A stretch of DNA of 64,000 nt from Scalindua sp964437425 (GTDB lineage Bacteria; Planctomycetota; Brocadiia; Brocadiales; Scalinduaceae). The translations under genes were made by a program, and so were the position numbers. The DNA is taken from assembly GCA_964437425.1 (NCBI GenBank), contig CAYTGO010000008.1:1-64000 (forward strand), read 5' to 3'. This document shows positions 17,485 to 26,700 of this stretch, one piece after another. The notes under the pieces are model-generated. The model did no database searches and had not been told where the DNA came from. It worked only from the letters and a program-made list of their open reading frames with translations. Every line of letters begins with the position of its first letter. Position 1 is the stretch's first letter.

Positions 17485-18324
17485 ATGTTGAAAAACAAAG
17501 AAAGAAGTAGTTCTGTCTATCTTCCTGAAGTAGCCGAGGTAGTAAGCACGCAACAGCTCACTGCCATGGAGAAATATATTGAGCTTGAGTTAAAGAAACC
17601 AGGTAATTTTGATTTCAACCCCGGACAATTTATTCAGATCTCAATCTTTGGTATTGGAGAAGCTCCAATATCAATATCATCATCTCCCTTTAACAAAACC
17701 AGAATTGGAGTCTGCGTCAGAAAGGCCGGAGATGTAACAGCTGCTATTCACAAATTGGAGAAAGGCTCATGTCTGGGCATAAGAGGCCCACTGGGAAACG
17801 GATTCCCTGTAGAGGAGATGAAGGGGAAGGATCTTCTGTTTATAGCCGGTGGCCTGGGATTAGCACCTCTGCGCTCGCTGATTAACTATGTCCTTGAGAA
17901 AAGAGACGATTTTGCAAAGATAACTATTCTTTACGGTGCAAAGAGCCCCGGAGAGATGCTGTTTAGAGAGGAGCTTAAACTCTGGAAAACAAGAGAAGAT
18001 ATTGAATTAGACATTACGGTTGATAAGCCGGACGATAACTGGCCTGGTAAATCAGGAGTTATTACGAGGCTTATTCCACCTTTAAAGATTGAACCTTCTA
18101 ATACCTATGCATTGGTAGTCGGACCTCCGATAATGTATAAATACGTCCTTCTTGAGCTGCAGTCAAAGCAGATACCTGAAGATCATATTATCATGTCATT
18201 GGAGAGACGTATGAAATGTGGTATTGGAAAATGCGGTCATTGTCAGATCAACGGAGTATATGTCTGCCTTGAAGGCCCTGAGTTCAGCTACCATACATTG
18301 AAATTTCTTCCGGAGGCTATATGA
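17485..18324 (+). CDS. hyhG: [NiFe]-hydrogenase gamma subunit, FAD/NAD(P)-binding diaphorase
   Basis: 279 residues from the ATG at 17485; a TTG six bases earlier is also in frame, and neither has a good ribosome site. The fold is ferredoxin-NADP reductase-like: FAD motif APISISSSPF, nucleotide-binding GGLGLAPLRSLI, and a C-terminal [2Fe-2S] motif MKCGIGKCGHCQINGVYVC. It moves electrons between NAD(P)H and the hydrogenase core. Its stop overlaps the delta subunit start by four bases (ATGA). The symbol follows the hyhBGSL naming of sulfhydrogenase II, to avoid confusion with the HydG maturase at 30098. Confidence 0.92.
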   Translation: MLKNKERSSSVYLPEVAEVVSTQQLTAMEKYIELELKKPGNFDFNPGQFIQISIFGIGEAPISISSSPFNKTRIGVCVRKAGDVTAAIHKLEKGSCLGIRGPLGNGFPVEEMKGKDLLFIAGGLGLAPLRSLINYVLEKRDDFAKITILYGAKSPGEMLFREELKLWKTREDIELDITVDKPDDNWPGKSGVITRLIPPLKIEPSNTYALVVGPPIMYKYVLLELQSKQIPEDHIIMSLERRMKCGIGKCGHCQINGVYVCLEGPEFSYHTLKFLPEAI

Positions 18325-19064
18325 CAAAGCCAAGAGTCGCTTTTTTCTCATTCTCAAGCTGTGAAGGCTGCCAGTTAGTCGTACTCACCATTGAGGAGCA
18401 GCTTCTTGAACTAGCCAATTTAATAGATATTGTCTCCTTCAGAGAGGCTATGAGTGAGAAAAGTGAGGACTACGATATCGCATTCATTGAAGGCAGTATC
18501 ACAAGAACTTCGGAAATTGAACGGATTAAAAAAATACGGGACACTGCCAAGGTCATAATAGCAATAGGTGCATGTGCTACCATTGGTGGTATTAACAGCC
18601 TGAAAAACCAGTTCAAAATGGATAAGGTCAAGGGAATAGTATATGGTAAAATGGCAGACAATTACGAAACAATCCCTACAAGGCCGATTGAGGCCGTAAT
18701 TAAGGTCGATTACTGGATACAAGGGTGTCCCATTGACAAAGATGAATTTATTGAGGTAACCAAGTCGATATTGCTGGGGAAAAAGCCACGTATACCTGAT
18801 TATCCGGTGTGTGTAGAGTGTCAGATGAGAGAGAATGTCTGTCTGTTCGAAAAAGGTATTGTCTGCATGGGGCCGGTAACGAAGGCCGGATGTAAGGCTA
18901 TCTGCCCGACTTATAATGATGGATGTGTTGGCTGTCGCGGCCTGATCGATGATCCAAATTTGTCTTCGCACAAGAATCTCTTAAGCGAGCACGGATTGAC
19001 CGTTGATGAAGCCATTTCACAATACATGCTGTTTGGGGGAAATAGTAAAGAGAAGTATGAATGA
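18321..19064 (+). CDS. hyhS: [NiFe]-hydrogenase delta (small) subunit
   Basis: 247 residues. The proximal 4Fe-4S cluster ligands are visible in SSCEGCQ, GACATIGG and QGCPIDKDEF. Several further cysteines occur in CVECQMRENVC, CMGPVTKAGCKAICP and CVGCRGL. There is no Tat signal peptide, so the enzyme stays in the cytoplasm, as expected for group 3. It is translationally coupled to the gamma subunit. Confidence 0.93.
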   Translation: MTKPRVAFFSFSSCEGCQLVVLTIEEQLLELANLIDIVSFREAMSEKSEDYDIAFIEGSITRTSEIERIKKIRDTAKVIIAIGACATIGGINSLKNQFKMDKVKGIVYGKMADNYETIPTRPIEAVIKVDYWIQGCPIDKDEFIEVTKSILLGKKPRIPDYPVCVECQMRENVCLFEKGIVCMGPVTKAGCKAICPTYNDGCVGCRGLIDDPNLSSHKNLLSEHGLTVDEAISQYMLFGGNSKEKYE

Positions 19065-19137
19065 CTTAGAGGCAAGAAGCTAAACACAAGATATCAGAGT
19101 TAAAAATCAATCTTATTAATATTTCAGGAAAAATTAA

Positions 19138-20430
19138 ATGCACGATTTTCACGTAGGTATTGAACATATAACACGAGTCGAGGGACATGGGAACATAATA
19201 ATCGACGTAAAGGAGGGAAAGATTCGTGAACTGCGGATGGATATAGTAGAATCCCCGCGTTTTTTTGAGGCGATGGCACTTGGCAGATCATATAAAGAGG
19301 TTGCGCATATAACCTCACGTATATGCGGTATATGCGCTGTTACGCATACCACAACATCAATAAAAGCCATTGAAGCCGCACTCGGATTTGAACCTTCAGC
19401 ACAGACAATAAAATTAAGAAAACTATTACTTAACGCCGAATTTATTCAGAGTCACATTCTCCATGTCTATTTCCTGACAGCACCGGACTTCTTCAGAGTG
19501 GGCAGTGTGTTTGGTATGGTAAAAGACAATAAAGAGATCGTCTTAAGAGGTATGAGAATTAAAACACTCGCTAACGAATTATGCGCATTGGTGGGAGGCA
19601 GACACATTCACCCCATTACATTAAAAGTAGGGTGTTTTTCTAAAAACCCGGAATCAAAAGACCTGGAGGCATTTAAGAAGAAGATTGAGGATTTGTGGCC
19701 GGATATTGAAGAGACAGTGAAATTCTTCAAGAGTCTGAAAACTCCTGAGTTTGAGAGAGAGACTGAATATATCTCCCTTACTAACCCGGATGAATACGCT
19801 CTATATGACGGCAATATCAAATCGAGTGACAATGGTGAAGTTGAACCCTCCGACTACCTGGATAAGGTAAAGGAATTTATGGTCCCTAGCTCAACATCAA
19901 AACATGCGAGATCAAATAGAGATTCTTATATGGTAGGAGCACTGGCAAGGTTTAACAACAATTACGATCAATTGCACCCGAAAGCAAAAGAGGTTGCCGA
20001 GGAACTTGGATTAAAACACCCCTGTTACAATACGTACATGAATAATGTTGCCCAGGTAGTAGAAACGGTTCACTGCTTTGAAGACAGTATCATGCTGATG
20101 GATGACCTGATTTCAGATGGAATGACGGAAGAAGAAATAGAACTGATTCCTAAAGCCGGACATGGTGTAGGAGCTACAGAAGCACCAAGGGGAACATTAT
20201 ATCATGAGCACAAACTAGATGATAACGGTAAGATCAACTATGCTAATTATATTATTCCAACAGGACAGAACCTGGCTAACATTGAAAATGACCTGAGAGA
20301 ACTTGTGCCAAACATACTTGATCAACCAAGGGATGACATAATCCTTAACATTGAAATGCTTGTAAGGGCTTATGATCCATGCATTTCATGTGCAACACAT
20401 TTGATGAAGGTAAAATTTATAAATGAATAG
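19138..20430 (+). CDS. hyhL: [NiFe]-hydrogenase alpha (large, catalytic) subunit, group 3-type
   Basis: 430 residues. The L1 motif RICGICAVTH (Cys63 and Cys66) and the L2 motif DPCISCATH (Cys415 and Cys418, His421) supply the four nickel ligands. The nine residues after His421 would be removed by the maturation protease encoded next. The opening HITRVEGHGNI is typical. With its diaphorase and Fe-S partners it most resembles group 3b enzymes, which couple H2 to NADP(H) and can reduce sulfur. The active site needs Fe(CN)2CO, yet no hypABDEF genes are in the window. Confidence 0.94.
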   Translation: MHDFHVGIEHITRVEGHGNIIIDVKEGKIRELRMDIVESPRFFEAMALGRSYKEVAHITSRICGICAVTHTTTSIKAIEAALGFEPSAQTIKLRKLLLNAEFIQSHILHVYFLTAPDFFRVGSVFGMVKDNKEIVLRGMRIKTLANELCALVGGRHIHPITLKVGCFSKNPESKDLEAFKKKIEDLWPDIEETVKFFKSLKTPEFERETEYISLTNPDEYALYDGNIKSSDNGEVEPSDYLDKVKEFMVPSSTSKHARSNRDSYMVGALARFNNNYDQLHPKAKEVAEELGLKHPCYNTYMNNVAQVVETVHCFEDSIMLMDDLISDGMTEEEIELIPKAGHGVGATEAPRGTLYHEHKLDDNGKINYANYIIPTGQNLANIENDLRELVPNILDQPRDDIILNIEMLVRAYDPCISCATHLMKVKFINE

Positions 20431-20899
20431 CAAGATAGTAGTTATTGGAATTGGCAATCTATTGCTCATGGATGAAGGAATTGGCGTCCACACAATCAAT
20501 GAGCTGGAGAAGCATGATCTTCCGGAAAGTATAGAGATATACGATGGTGGTACGGGCGGGTTTAAACTAATAGATCTTATGCATGGAGCTGCAAGAGTAA
20601 TTTTTATAGATGCAGTTGAAACCGGCAAAACACCGGGCAGTGTTACAATATTTAGTGCTGAAGAGGTCCGTTCAATCTACAACAAGAAGAAGTATTCATT
20701 ACATGACACCGATCTCATGGAAATAATTAAAATGACGGAAATGCTTGGTAATCCGCCCATGATAGAGATTGTGGGTGTCCAGCCAAAGACAATTAGTTAC
20801 GGCACTACTCTTTCTAAAGAGTTAGCAGGCTCAATGTCAAATATAGTAAATACCGTACTCAGGAAAATTGAAGAAGTTTGCAGCACTCCGTCTGCCTGA
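20423..20899 (+). CDS. hydrogenase maturation protease (HyaD/HycI family)
   Basis: 158 residues, overlapping the large subunit by eight bases. The family motifs are GIGNLLLMDEGIGVH (first nickel-sensing acid), YDGGTGGF and FIDAVETG (second acid). It would clip the large-subunit C-terminus once nickel is in place. Its position makes the large subunit at 19138 the obvious substrate. Confidence 0.92.
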   Translation: MNSKIVVIGIGNLLLMDEGIGVHTINELEKHDLPESIEIYDGGTGGFKLIDLMHGAARVIFIDAVETGKTPGSVTIFSAEEVRSIYNKKKYSLHDTDLMEIIKMTEMLGNPPMIEIVGVQPKTISYGTTLSKELAGSMSNIVNTVLRKIEEVCSTPSA

Positions 20900-20937
20900 C
20901 AATTACACTCTCTTTTGAGAGGAAGGAGCTGATTTAT

Positions 20938-21351
20938 TTGGCAAACCAGAAAATACTAATCATTGACGATGACCCCGATATAGTTGAAGCGATGAGGATG
21001 CCCCTTGAGGCAAACAGCTATAACATAATTACTGCAAGTAATGGTAAAGATGGACTGCAAAGAGCAAAAGAAGAAACCCCTGATTTAATAATACTTGACG
21101 TAATGATGGAGACAGATACTGAGGGATTTCATGTGGCCTATGCGCTCAGAAGTGAAGAACCGGATTCCGAGTACAAGCATTGCAGAAAAACCCCAATACT
21201 GATGATTACTGCCATATCTCAGAAAAAGAGTATGAATTTTTCACCGGAGAGCGATGACGCTTTTCTACCGGTTGACGGTTTTATCGAAAAACCAGTCCAG
21301 CCGAAGGACCTGTTAGCAAAAGTGTCAGAGCTTCTGGCAAACAAAGAGTAA
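20938..21351 (+). CDS. response regulator receiver protein
   Basis: 137 residues from a TTG at 20938 with AAGGAG 8 bases upstream; a longer reading into the protease gene is unlikely. It is a single receiver domain: acidic pocket IIDDDPD, phosphoacceptor in LIILDVMM, conserved Thr in MITA and Lys in IEKPVQ. A long loop (ALRSEEPDSEYKHCRKTP) sits before strand 4. There is no output domain. It lies directly upstream of a histidine kinase gene, so the two probably work together. Confidence 0.9.
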   Translation: MANQKILIIDDDPDIVEAMRMPLEANSYNIITASNGKDGLQRAKEETPDLIILDVMMETDTEGFHVAYALRSEEPDSEYKHCRKTPILMITAISQKKSMNFSPESDDAFLPVDGFIEKPVQPKDLLAKVSELLANKE

Positions 21352-21368
21352 TACTATCACAGATCACC

Positions 21369-22724
21369 ATGTCATATAAAACCCATACACATGAAAAATC
21401 ATCACTGGAAAAAGAACTCATTGAAAGTCTTTCAAGGTTTATAAATCTTCGCTGGATTATTGTAATTGGCATATTCATCACTTCTAAATTTGCTAAATTT
21501 GCCTTGGGAATAGATCTGCCTATCGTACCCATATTGATTGTTACTCTTTGCATACTGATTTTCAACCTCATCTGTCTATATCTACAGAAACACGTGAAGT
21601 CATATGAGCATTTTGCCAATCTGCAGATTTCTGTAGACTGGATAGCCCTGGTCTTTCTAGTACATTACACGGGAGGAATTGAAAGTCCTGTCATCATCTA
21701 CTTTATATTTCATGTAATTATATCTGCAATTCTTTTATCTGAGAGGGAATGCTATCTGCAAACTGGATTCGCATTAATATTAATAATCAGCCTTTCAATC
21801 CTGGAATATTTCCATGTTATCCCTCATGTTCATATTAAAGAACTTTTTCCTGATCCTGTTTATGACAATGGCCTTTATCTCCTGTCAATAATCTTCTTCA
21901 GCGTTACGTCTTTGTACATCTCCGCATACCTTGCAACATCTGTTAATAACCGTCTTAGAAAGAGAGAGAATGAAATTGTAACCCTTAAGAACGAGATCAC
22001 TGATGCGTATAACAAGCTTGAAGCAATAGACAGGGAAAAAAGCGAATTCACATACAAGGTTACCCACGAGCTCAGGTCCCCGCTAAGTGCAATACAAAGC
22101 CTTTTAAAATCAATTGAAGAGGGTTATGCAGGTGAAATTTCTGAGAAGGCAAGAGATTTGGTTATCAGGTCTGAAAAAAGAACGAGCTTCCTTATAACAC
22201 TTGTTAACGGCCTTCTTGATCTTATTGCAGGTAAAATAGGAAAACCCAAAGAAGGTGATATAAAATTAATTGACATAAATATTGCAGTTAAAAACACTCT
22301 GCACCTAATGCAGGAAAAAACAAAATCAAAGAATCTAAAAATTATAATTAAGACCACACCAGAACCTTCTTACCTGAATATAGTCCCGGATGATCTTGAT
22401 ATTATATTGACAAATCTAATAGATAACTCAGTAAAGTATACGGAACAAGAAGGAACAATAAGTATAAACAGTACAATAACGGATAAAGAAGTTAAGTTAG
22501 AGATATCTGATACGGGAATCGGTATCACTACAGATGACCTTAATAAAATCTTTAACGAATTTTACAGATCTAAAAATGCAAAGGCAGCTGAACTGCGAGG
22601 CACAGGATTAGGAATGTCTATAGTTAAGAATCTGATCAAACAATACGGCGGTAGCATAGACGTCCGGAGTGAAATAGGAAAAGGAACAACAATCACTATT
22701 TCATTTCCTGTTGAAAAGCGATGA
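21369..22724 (+). CDS. membrane histidine kinase
   Basis: 451 residues. About six membrane helices occupy residues 25-195, then a coiled linker, then HisKA with FTYKVTHELRSPLSAIQ and HATPase with N box LDIILTNLIDNSVKYT, G1 DTGIGI and G2 GTGLGMSIV. All catalytic motifs are intact. It starts 17 bases after the response regulator and follows the hydrogenase operon, so it may sense electron-transport or hydrogen status, but no ligand domain is recognisable. Confidence 0.92.
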   Translation: MSYKTHTHEKSSLEKELIESLSRFINLRWIIVIGIFITSKFAKFALGIDLPIVPILIVTLCILIFNLICLYLQKHVKSYEHFANLQISVDWIALVFLVHYTGGIESPVIIYFIFHVIISAILLSERECYLQTGFALILIISLSILEYFHVIPHVHIKELFPDPVYDNGLYLLSIIFFSVTSLYISAYLATSVNNRLRKRENEIVTLKNEITDAYNKLEAIDREKSEFTYKVTHELRSPLSAIQSLLKSIEEGYAGEISEKARDLVIRSEKRTSFLITLVNGLLDLIAGKIGKPKEGDIKLIDINIAVKNTLHLMQEKTKSKNLKIIIKTTPEPSYLNIVPDDLDIILTNLIDNSVKYTEQEGTISINSTITDKEVKLEISDTGIGITTDDLNKIFNEFYRSKNAKAAELRGTGLGMSIVKNLIKQYGGSIDVRSEIGKGTTITISFPVEKR

Positions 22725-22841
22725 TATTCTCAGCTCACCACAAAGAAATAGTGGTTTCATCGTAATATTTAATTTACGCTCAATATAATTTAGTGTATGT
22801 TTTTTCTACATCAAACAACATCAATTAAGAAAGGCAAGGCT

Positions 22842-23342
22842 ATGAAGCAGGATAGAATTCTAACAGTTTATACTCCGGTAATTTTATCACTGTTCCTGCT
22901 TTTTGGTAGCTTACGCCCAAGCGAGGCTGGAACCGACAAGTATCATGCCACCTTCGGCGAGCAGATTGCCGGTACATATCTACTGACCGAGGAGGATCAA
23001 GGTGGATCCAGAATTGTAACTATCACTGCAGATGGCAATTGGTTTGGTACTCATTCGTCTCAGTTAGACAACAAATTCAGCAACCAGCAGGGAGTATGGA
23101 AAAAGACAGGAGGGAGAAAAATTACCGTCAGAGTACTTAATTTCTCTTCCCTGGAAGATGGCGTCGGATCATCACTATTTAGCTTCACCGTAAATTTTGA
23201 TAAAACATATCAGCAGGTGAACGGAAAACTCTCTGGCAAGCTGTTTTCACCCGGAGCAGACCCTCTCGATCCTGTCGCTGCCCCGATCAGAACATTCAGT
23301 AATACTTTCACAGGAAAACGTCTTATTGTTAACGAGAAATAG
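22842..23342 (+). CDS. exported protein of unknown function
   Basis: 166 residues from the ATG at 22842, which has an AAGG site; an upstream in-frame ATG at 22797 lacks one. A signal peptide ends near SEAG, followed by a beta-rich domain starting FGEQIAGTYLLTEED with TADGNWFGTHSSQ and GVWKKTGGRKITVRVLNFS. The pattern is that of a lipocalin-like or avidin-like barrel. I do not recognise a named family. Confidence 0.7.
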   Translation: MKQDRILTVYTPVILSLFLLFGSLRPSEAGTDKYHATFGEQIAGTYLLTEEDQGGSRIVTITADGNWFGTHSSQLDNKFSNQQGVWKKTGGRKITVRVLNFSSLEDGVGSSLFSFTVNFDKTYQQVNGKLSGKLFSPGADPLDPVAAPIRTFSNTFTGKRLIVNEK

Positions 23343-23423
23343 AGAAAGTTTCAGGTTAAACTGCCATTTGATTAAGAGACGCTAAATCCCTGCATTTTCC
23401 CCCATAACACCGATAAAATAATA

Positions 23424-23452
23424 TTGACACAGATCTGGGGTTTTGTTAACTT
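23424..23452 (+). promoter_or_regulatory. candidate sigma-70 promoter
   Basis: TTGACA (23424-23429), a 17-base spacer and TAACTT (23447-23452). It precedes the structured region at 23459-23639. Confidence 0.5.
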
Positions 23453-23458
23453 ACGCAA

Positions 23459-23639
23459 ACGTTCTGACTGGTAGGGTCAATTTGTGCAAGAACGGCATGG
23501 ATGCCATAATAGTAAACAAAAATGTTGTTTTACTGTATAGAAGTCTATTATGGAAAAAATATCCTATCAAAACATATTTAATGGACAGTTAATAAGCTCT
23601 TGTATCGCTCACTTTAAGTGAACGGCAAGGGCTTTTTTT
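23459..23639 (+). ncRNA. candidate structured RNA (leader or small RNA)
   Basis: Between a promoter-like sequence and a clear intrinsic terminator lie about 180 bases without a gene. They hold a GTTCT/AGAAC pair, the dyad GGCATGGATGCC, and a long hairpin formed by CCATAATAG (23504-23512) and CTATTATGG (23545-23553) with an inner AGTAAA/TTTACT. I match it to no known riboswitch or small RNA. It could be a free small RNA or a leader controlling the SBBP gene that starts 80 bases after the terminator. Confidence 0.4.
23594..23639 (+). terminator. intrinsic terminator
   Basis: AAGCTCTTG (23594-23602) pairs with CAAGGGCTT (23626-23634) with one G-U pair. An inner CACTT/AAGTG extends the stem, and the uridine run extends to 23639. 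Confidence 0.8.
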
Positions 23640-23718
23640 ATTTATACAAACAATCATTTTACAATGTAAATATAAAAGAATTACAGGGATAATTATATTT
23701 AGAAGGAGGAGAGTATCA

Positions 23719-26700
23719 GTGTATAAAAACAAAGCTGGAAAAATTGTTGGGTTATTACTGCTTGTAGCGGTCTTTGTCACTGCCGGAGTTGTAGTGGTTA
23801 AGACACGGAACGGGAAGGCAACTACCGAAGTATCAGAGGAGGCAAAAAGTAAGATTGTAGAGGAATATGGAAAGCTTCCACTCTCTATTATAAGGAATGA
23901 TGGGCAGATAGATGAGGATGTAATATTTTATGAAAGGGGCAGCGGACACAGCACATATTTTACCCGTGAAGGAGTTTATTTAGAGCTTATAAGTGGCCAG
24001 GAAAATGATAACACACCTCCTCATGTAGAGAATGGCTCTCCCTCAATACCTGAAACCCGAGATATCAGGTCAGAGACAATAAAACTTACCCTGCTCGGGG
24101 CTAAAAAAGATCCGGAGATTATCTCCGAAGGGTTACAGGAGGGAAGGATCAATTATTTGATCGGCAGTGACCCTGAAAAGTGGCGGACTGATATCTCAAC
24201 ATATAGTGCTGTACTGTACGAAGAGGTCTATAGCGACATAGATATAAAGTTCTATGGCAATAACCGACAGATGGAGTATGACATCATAGTTAAACCCGGT
24301 GCAGATCCGTCTGTTGTGAAATTGTCATATGAGGGTATCGAGGGCTTGAACATTGCAGAAGATGGATCCCTGGAGATAGATCTTAAGAATGGCAAGGTCC
24401 TGCAGAATAAACCATACTGCTATCAGGATATAGATGGAAAGAAAGTAGAAGTTGAGGGCAAATTCAAACTCCTAAACTCTCAAGTCCACAACTCAGAACT
24501 TTCAACTCCTGACTCTCAACTGTATGCATATGCATTTGAAGTGCCTTCTTATGACAAAGGCTATCCGCTGATTATAGATCCTCTTCTCTCCTACTCAACA
24601 TATCTGGGTGGAGGTGGTTGGGACAAGGGCTATGGGATAGCGGTAGACAGTTCTGGCAGCGCTTATGTAACAGGGTACGCCGGTTCGGGCTATCCTACAA
24701 CGCTGGGCGAGCTCTATAAGGGAGGCGATGATGTTTTTGTGACAAAGCTAGACTCTAACGGTGCCCTCTCCTACTCTACGTATCTGGGTGGGAGTGGTGC
24801 TGATTATGGCCAGGGAATAGCGGTTGACAGCTCAGGCAATGCATATGTAACCGGGTATACCAATTCTCTGAACTATCCTACTACGGTAAACGCATATCAA
24901 GGTGGTAATAAGGATCAGCGTTACACCACTAATGACGTTTTTGTGACGAAGCTGAATTCTAACGGTGCCATCTCCTACTCTACATATCTGGGAGGGGTAT
25001 CTCATGATTATGGCAAAGGAATAGCAGTAGACAGTTCAGGCAGCGCATATATAACAGGGTATACGCAATCTGGTGGCAATCCTAACGGCTCGCCTAACGA
25101 TTACCCCACAAAAGACTCGTACCAGGGTGTTAAACAAGGGGGGCAATATGATGCTTTTGTAACGAAGTTAGCCTCTGACGGCAGCGCCCTCGTTTACTCT
25201 ACGTATCTGGGTGGGAGTGGTTCGGATATTGGTCGAGGAATAGCGATAGACAGTGCAGGCAGTGCGTATGTAACCGGGTATACTGATTCTAACAATTACT
25301 CCACGAAGGACGCGTACCAAGGTGATCAGGGAGGCATGGATGCTTTTGTAACAAAACTGATACCTGCAGGCAGCGCCCTCGTTTACTCTACGTATCTGGG
25401 TGGGAGTAGTAATGATTATGGCATAGGGATAGCAGTAGACAGTTCCAACAGTGCATATATTACCGGCTATACCAGTTCCAGCAACTATCCTACAAAGGAT
25501 GCATACCAGAATGACCAGGGAGGCTGGGATGCTTTTGTTACGAAGCTGGCCCCTTCAGGCAGTACACTGTCCTACTCTACATATCTGAGTGGGAGTGGTT
25601 CTGATTTTGGCAAAGGGATAGCAGTTGACAGCTCTGGCAGTGCATATGTAACCGGGGAGACTGATTCTAACTACTTTCCCGGCAGGACCGAGTACCAGGG
25701 TATATGGAATGATAAGGATGTTTTTGTGACAAAGTTAACCCCTACAGGCAATTCTCTTACCTACTCTACCTATCTGTATGGAGGGCCTAATAATCGTGGG
25801 GAGAAAGGTGAAGATTATGTTGCTGGGATAGCGATAGACAGTTCCGGCAATGCATATGTAACCGGGTATACTCGTTCTTCCACCTTTCTCACGAAGAATG
25901 CGTACCAGGGGATTAAAGGGGGGGGGACTTTTGACGCTTTTGTTGCGAAGTTCGTAGGAGAACTTGCTGACGTGGACTTTGATGGCTACACAGTCCCGGA
26001 CGATTGTGATGATGAGAATCGTAACATCAATCCAGGTGCCCTTGAGATCTGTGACGGAATAGATAACAACTGTGATGGAAACATAGATGAGGGTGCAGGA
26101 AGCATGTACTACGGTGATTCTGATGGTGACAATAAGGGTGATCCCTATGATGTTACTCAGGCTTGTGAACAACCTGCGGGTTATGTAACTGATAAAACTG
26201 ACAACTGTCCGGATACTGCTAATGCAGACCAAACAGATACAGATAATGATGGCCTAGGCGACGCTTGTGATCCCGATGACGATAATGATGGAGTTATTGA
26301 CAGTAACGATCTCGATCCGCTTGATCCGAATATTTGCCAGGATGCTGACGCTGACGGCTGTGACGATTGTGCTGTAGGCACAGACGGATTTGGCCCTCTG
26401 CCTGACAACGATTCATCAAATGACGGTACAGATACTGACGGTGATGGTACCTGTGATACCAGTGATCCTGATGACGATAATGATGGAGTTATTGACAGTA
26501 ACGATCTCGATCCGCTTGATCCGAATATTTGCCAGGATGCTGACGCTGACGGCTGTGACGATTGTGCTGTAGGCACAGACGGATTTGGCCCTCTGCCTGA
26601 CAACGATTCATCAAATGACGGTACAGATACTGACGGTGATGGTACCTGTGATACCAGTGATCCTGATGACGATAATGATGGAGTTATTGACAGTAACGAT

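Noticed and set aside
18420..18971. 183-residue open frame on the minus strand
   Set aside because: It lies wholly opposite the hydrogenase small subunit, whose cluster motifs are clear; the antisense translation has no domain and no ribosome site.
24600..25960. possible CRISPR or direct-repeat array
   Set aside because: The repeats of about 180-220 bases encode SBBP propeller blades in frame and diverge as protein repeats do; there are no short identical repeats with unique spacers.
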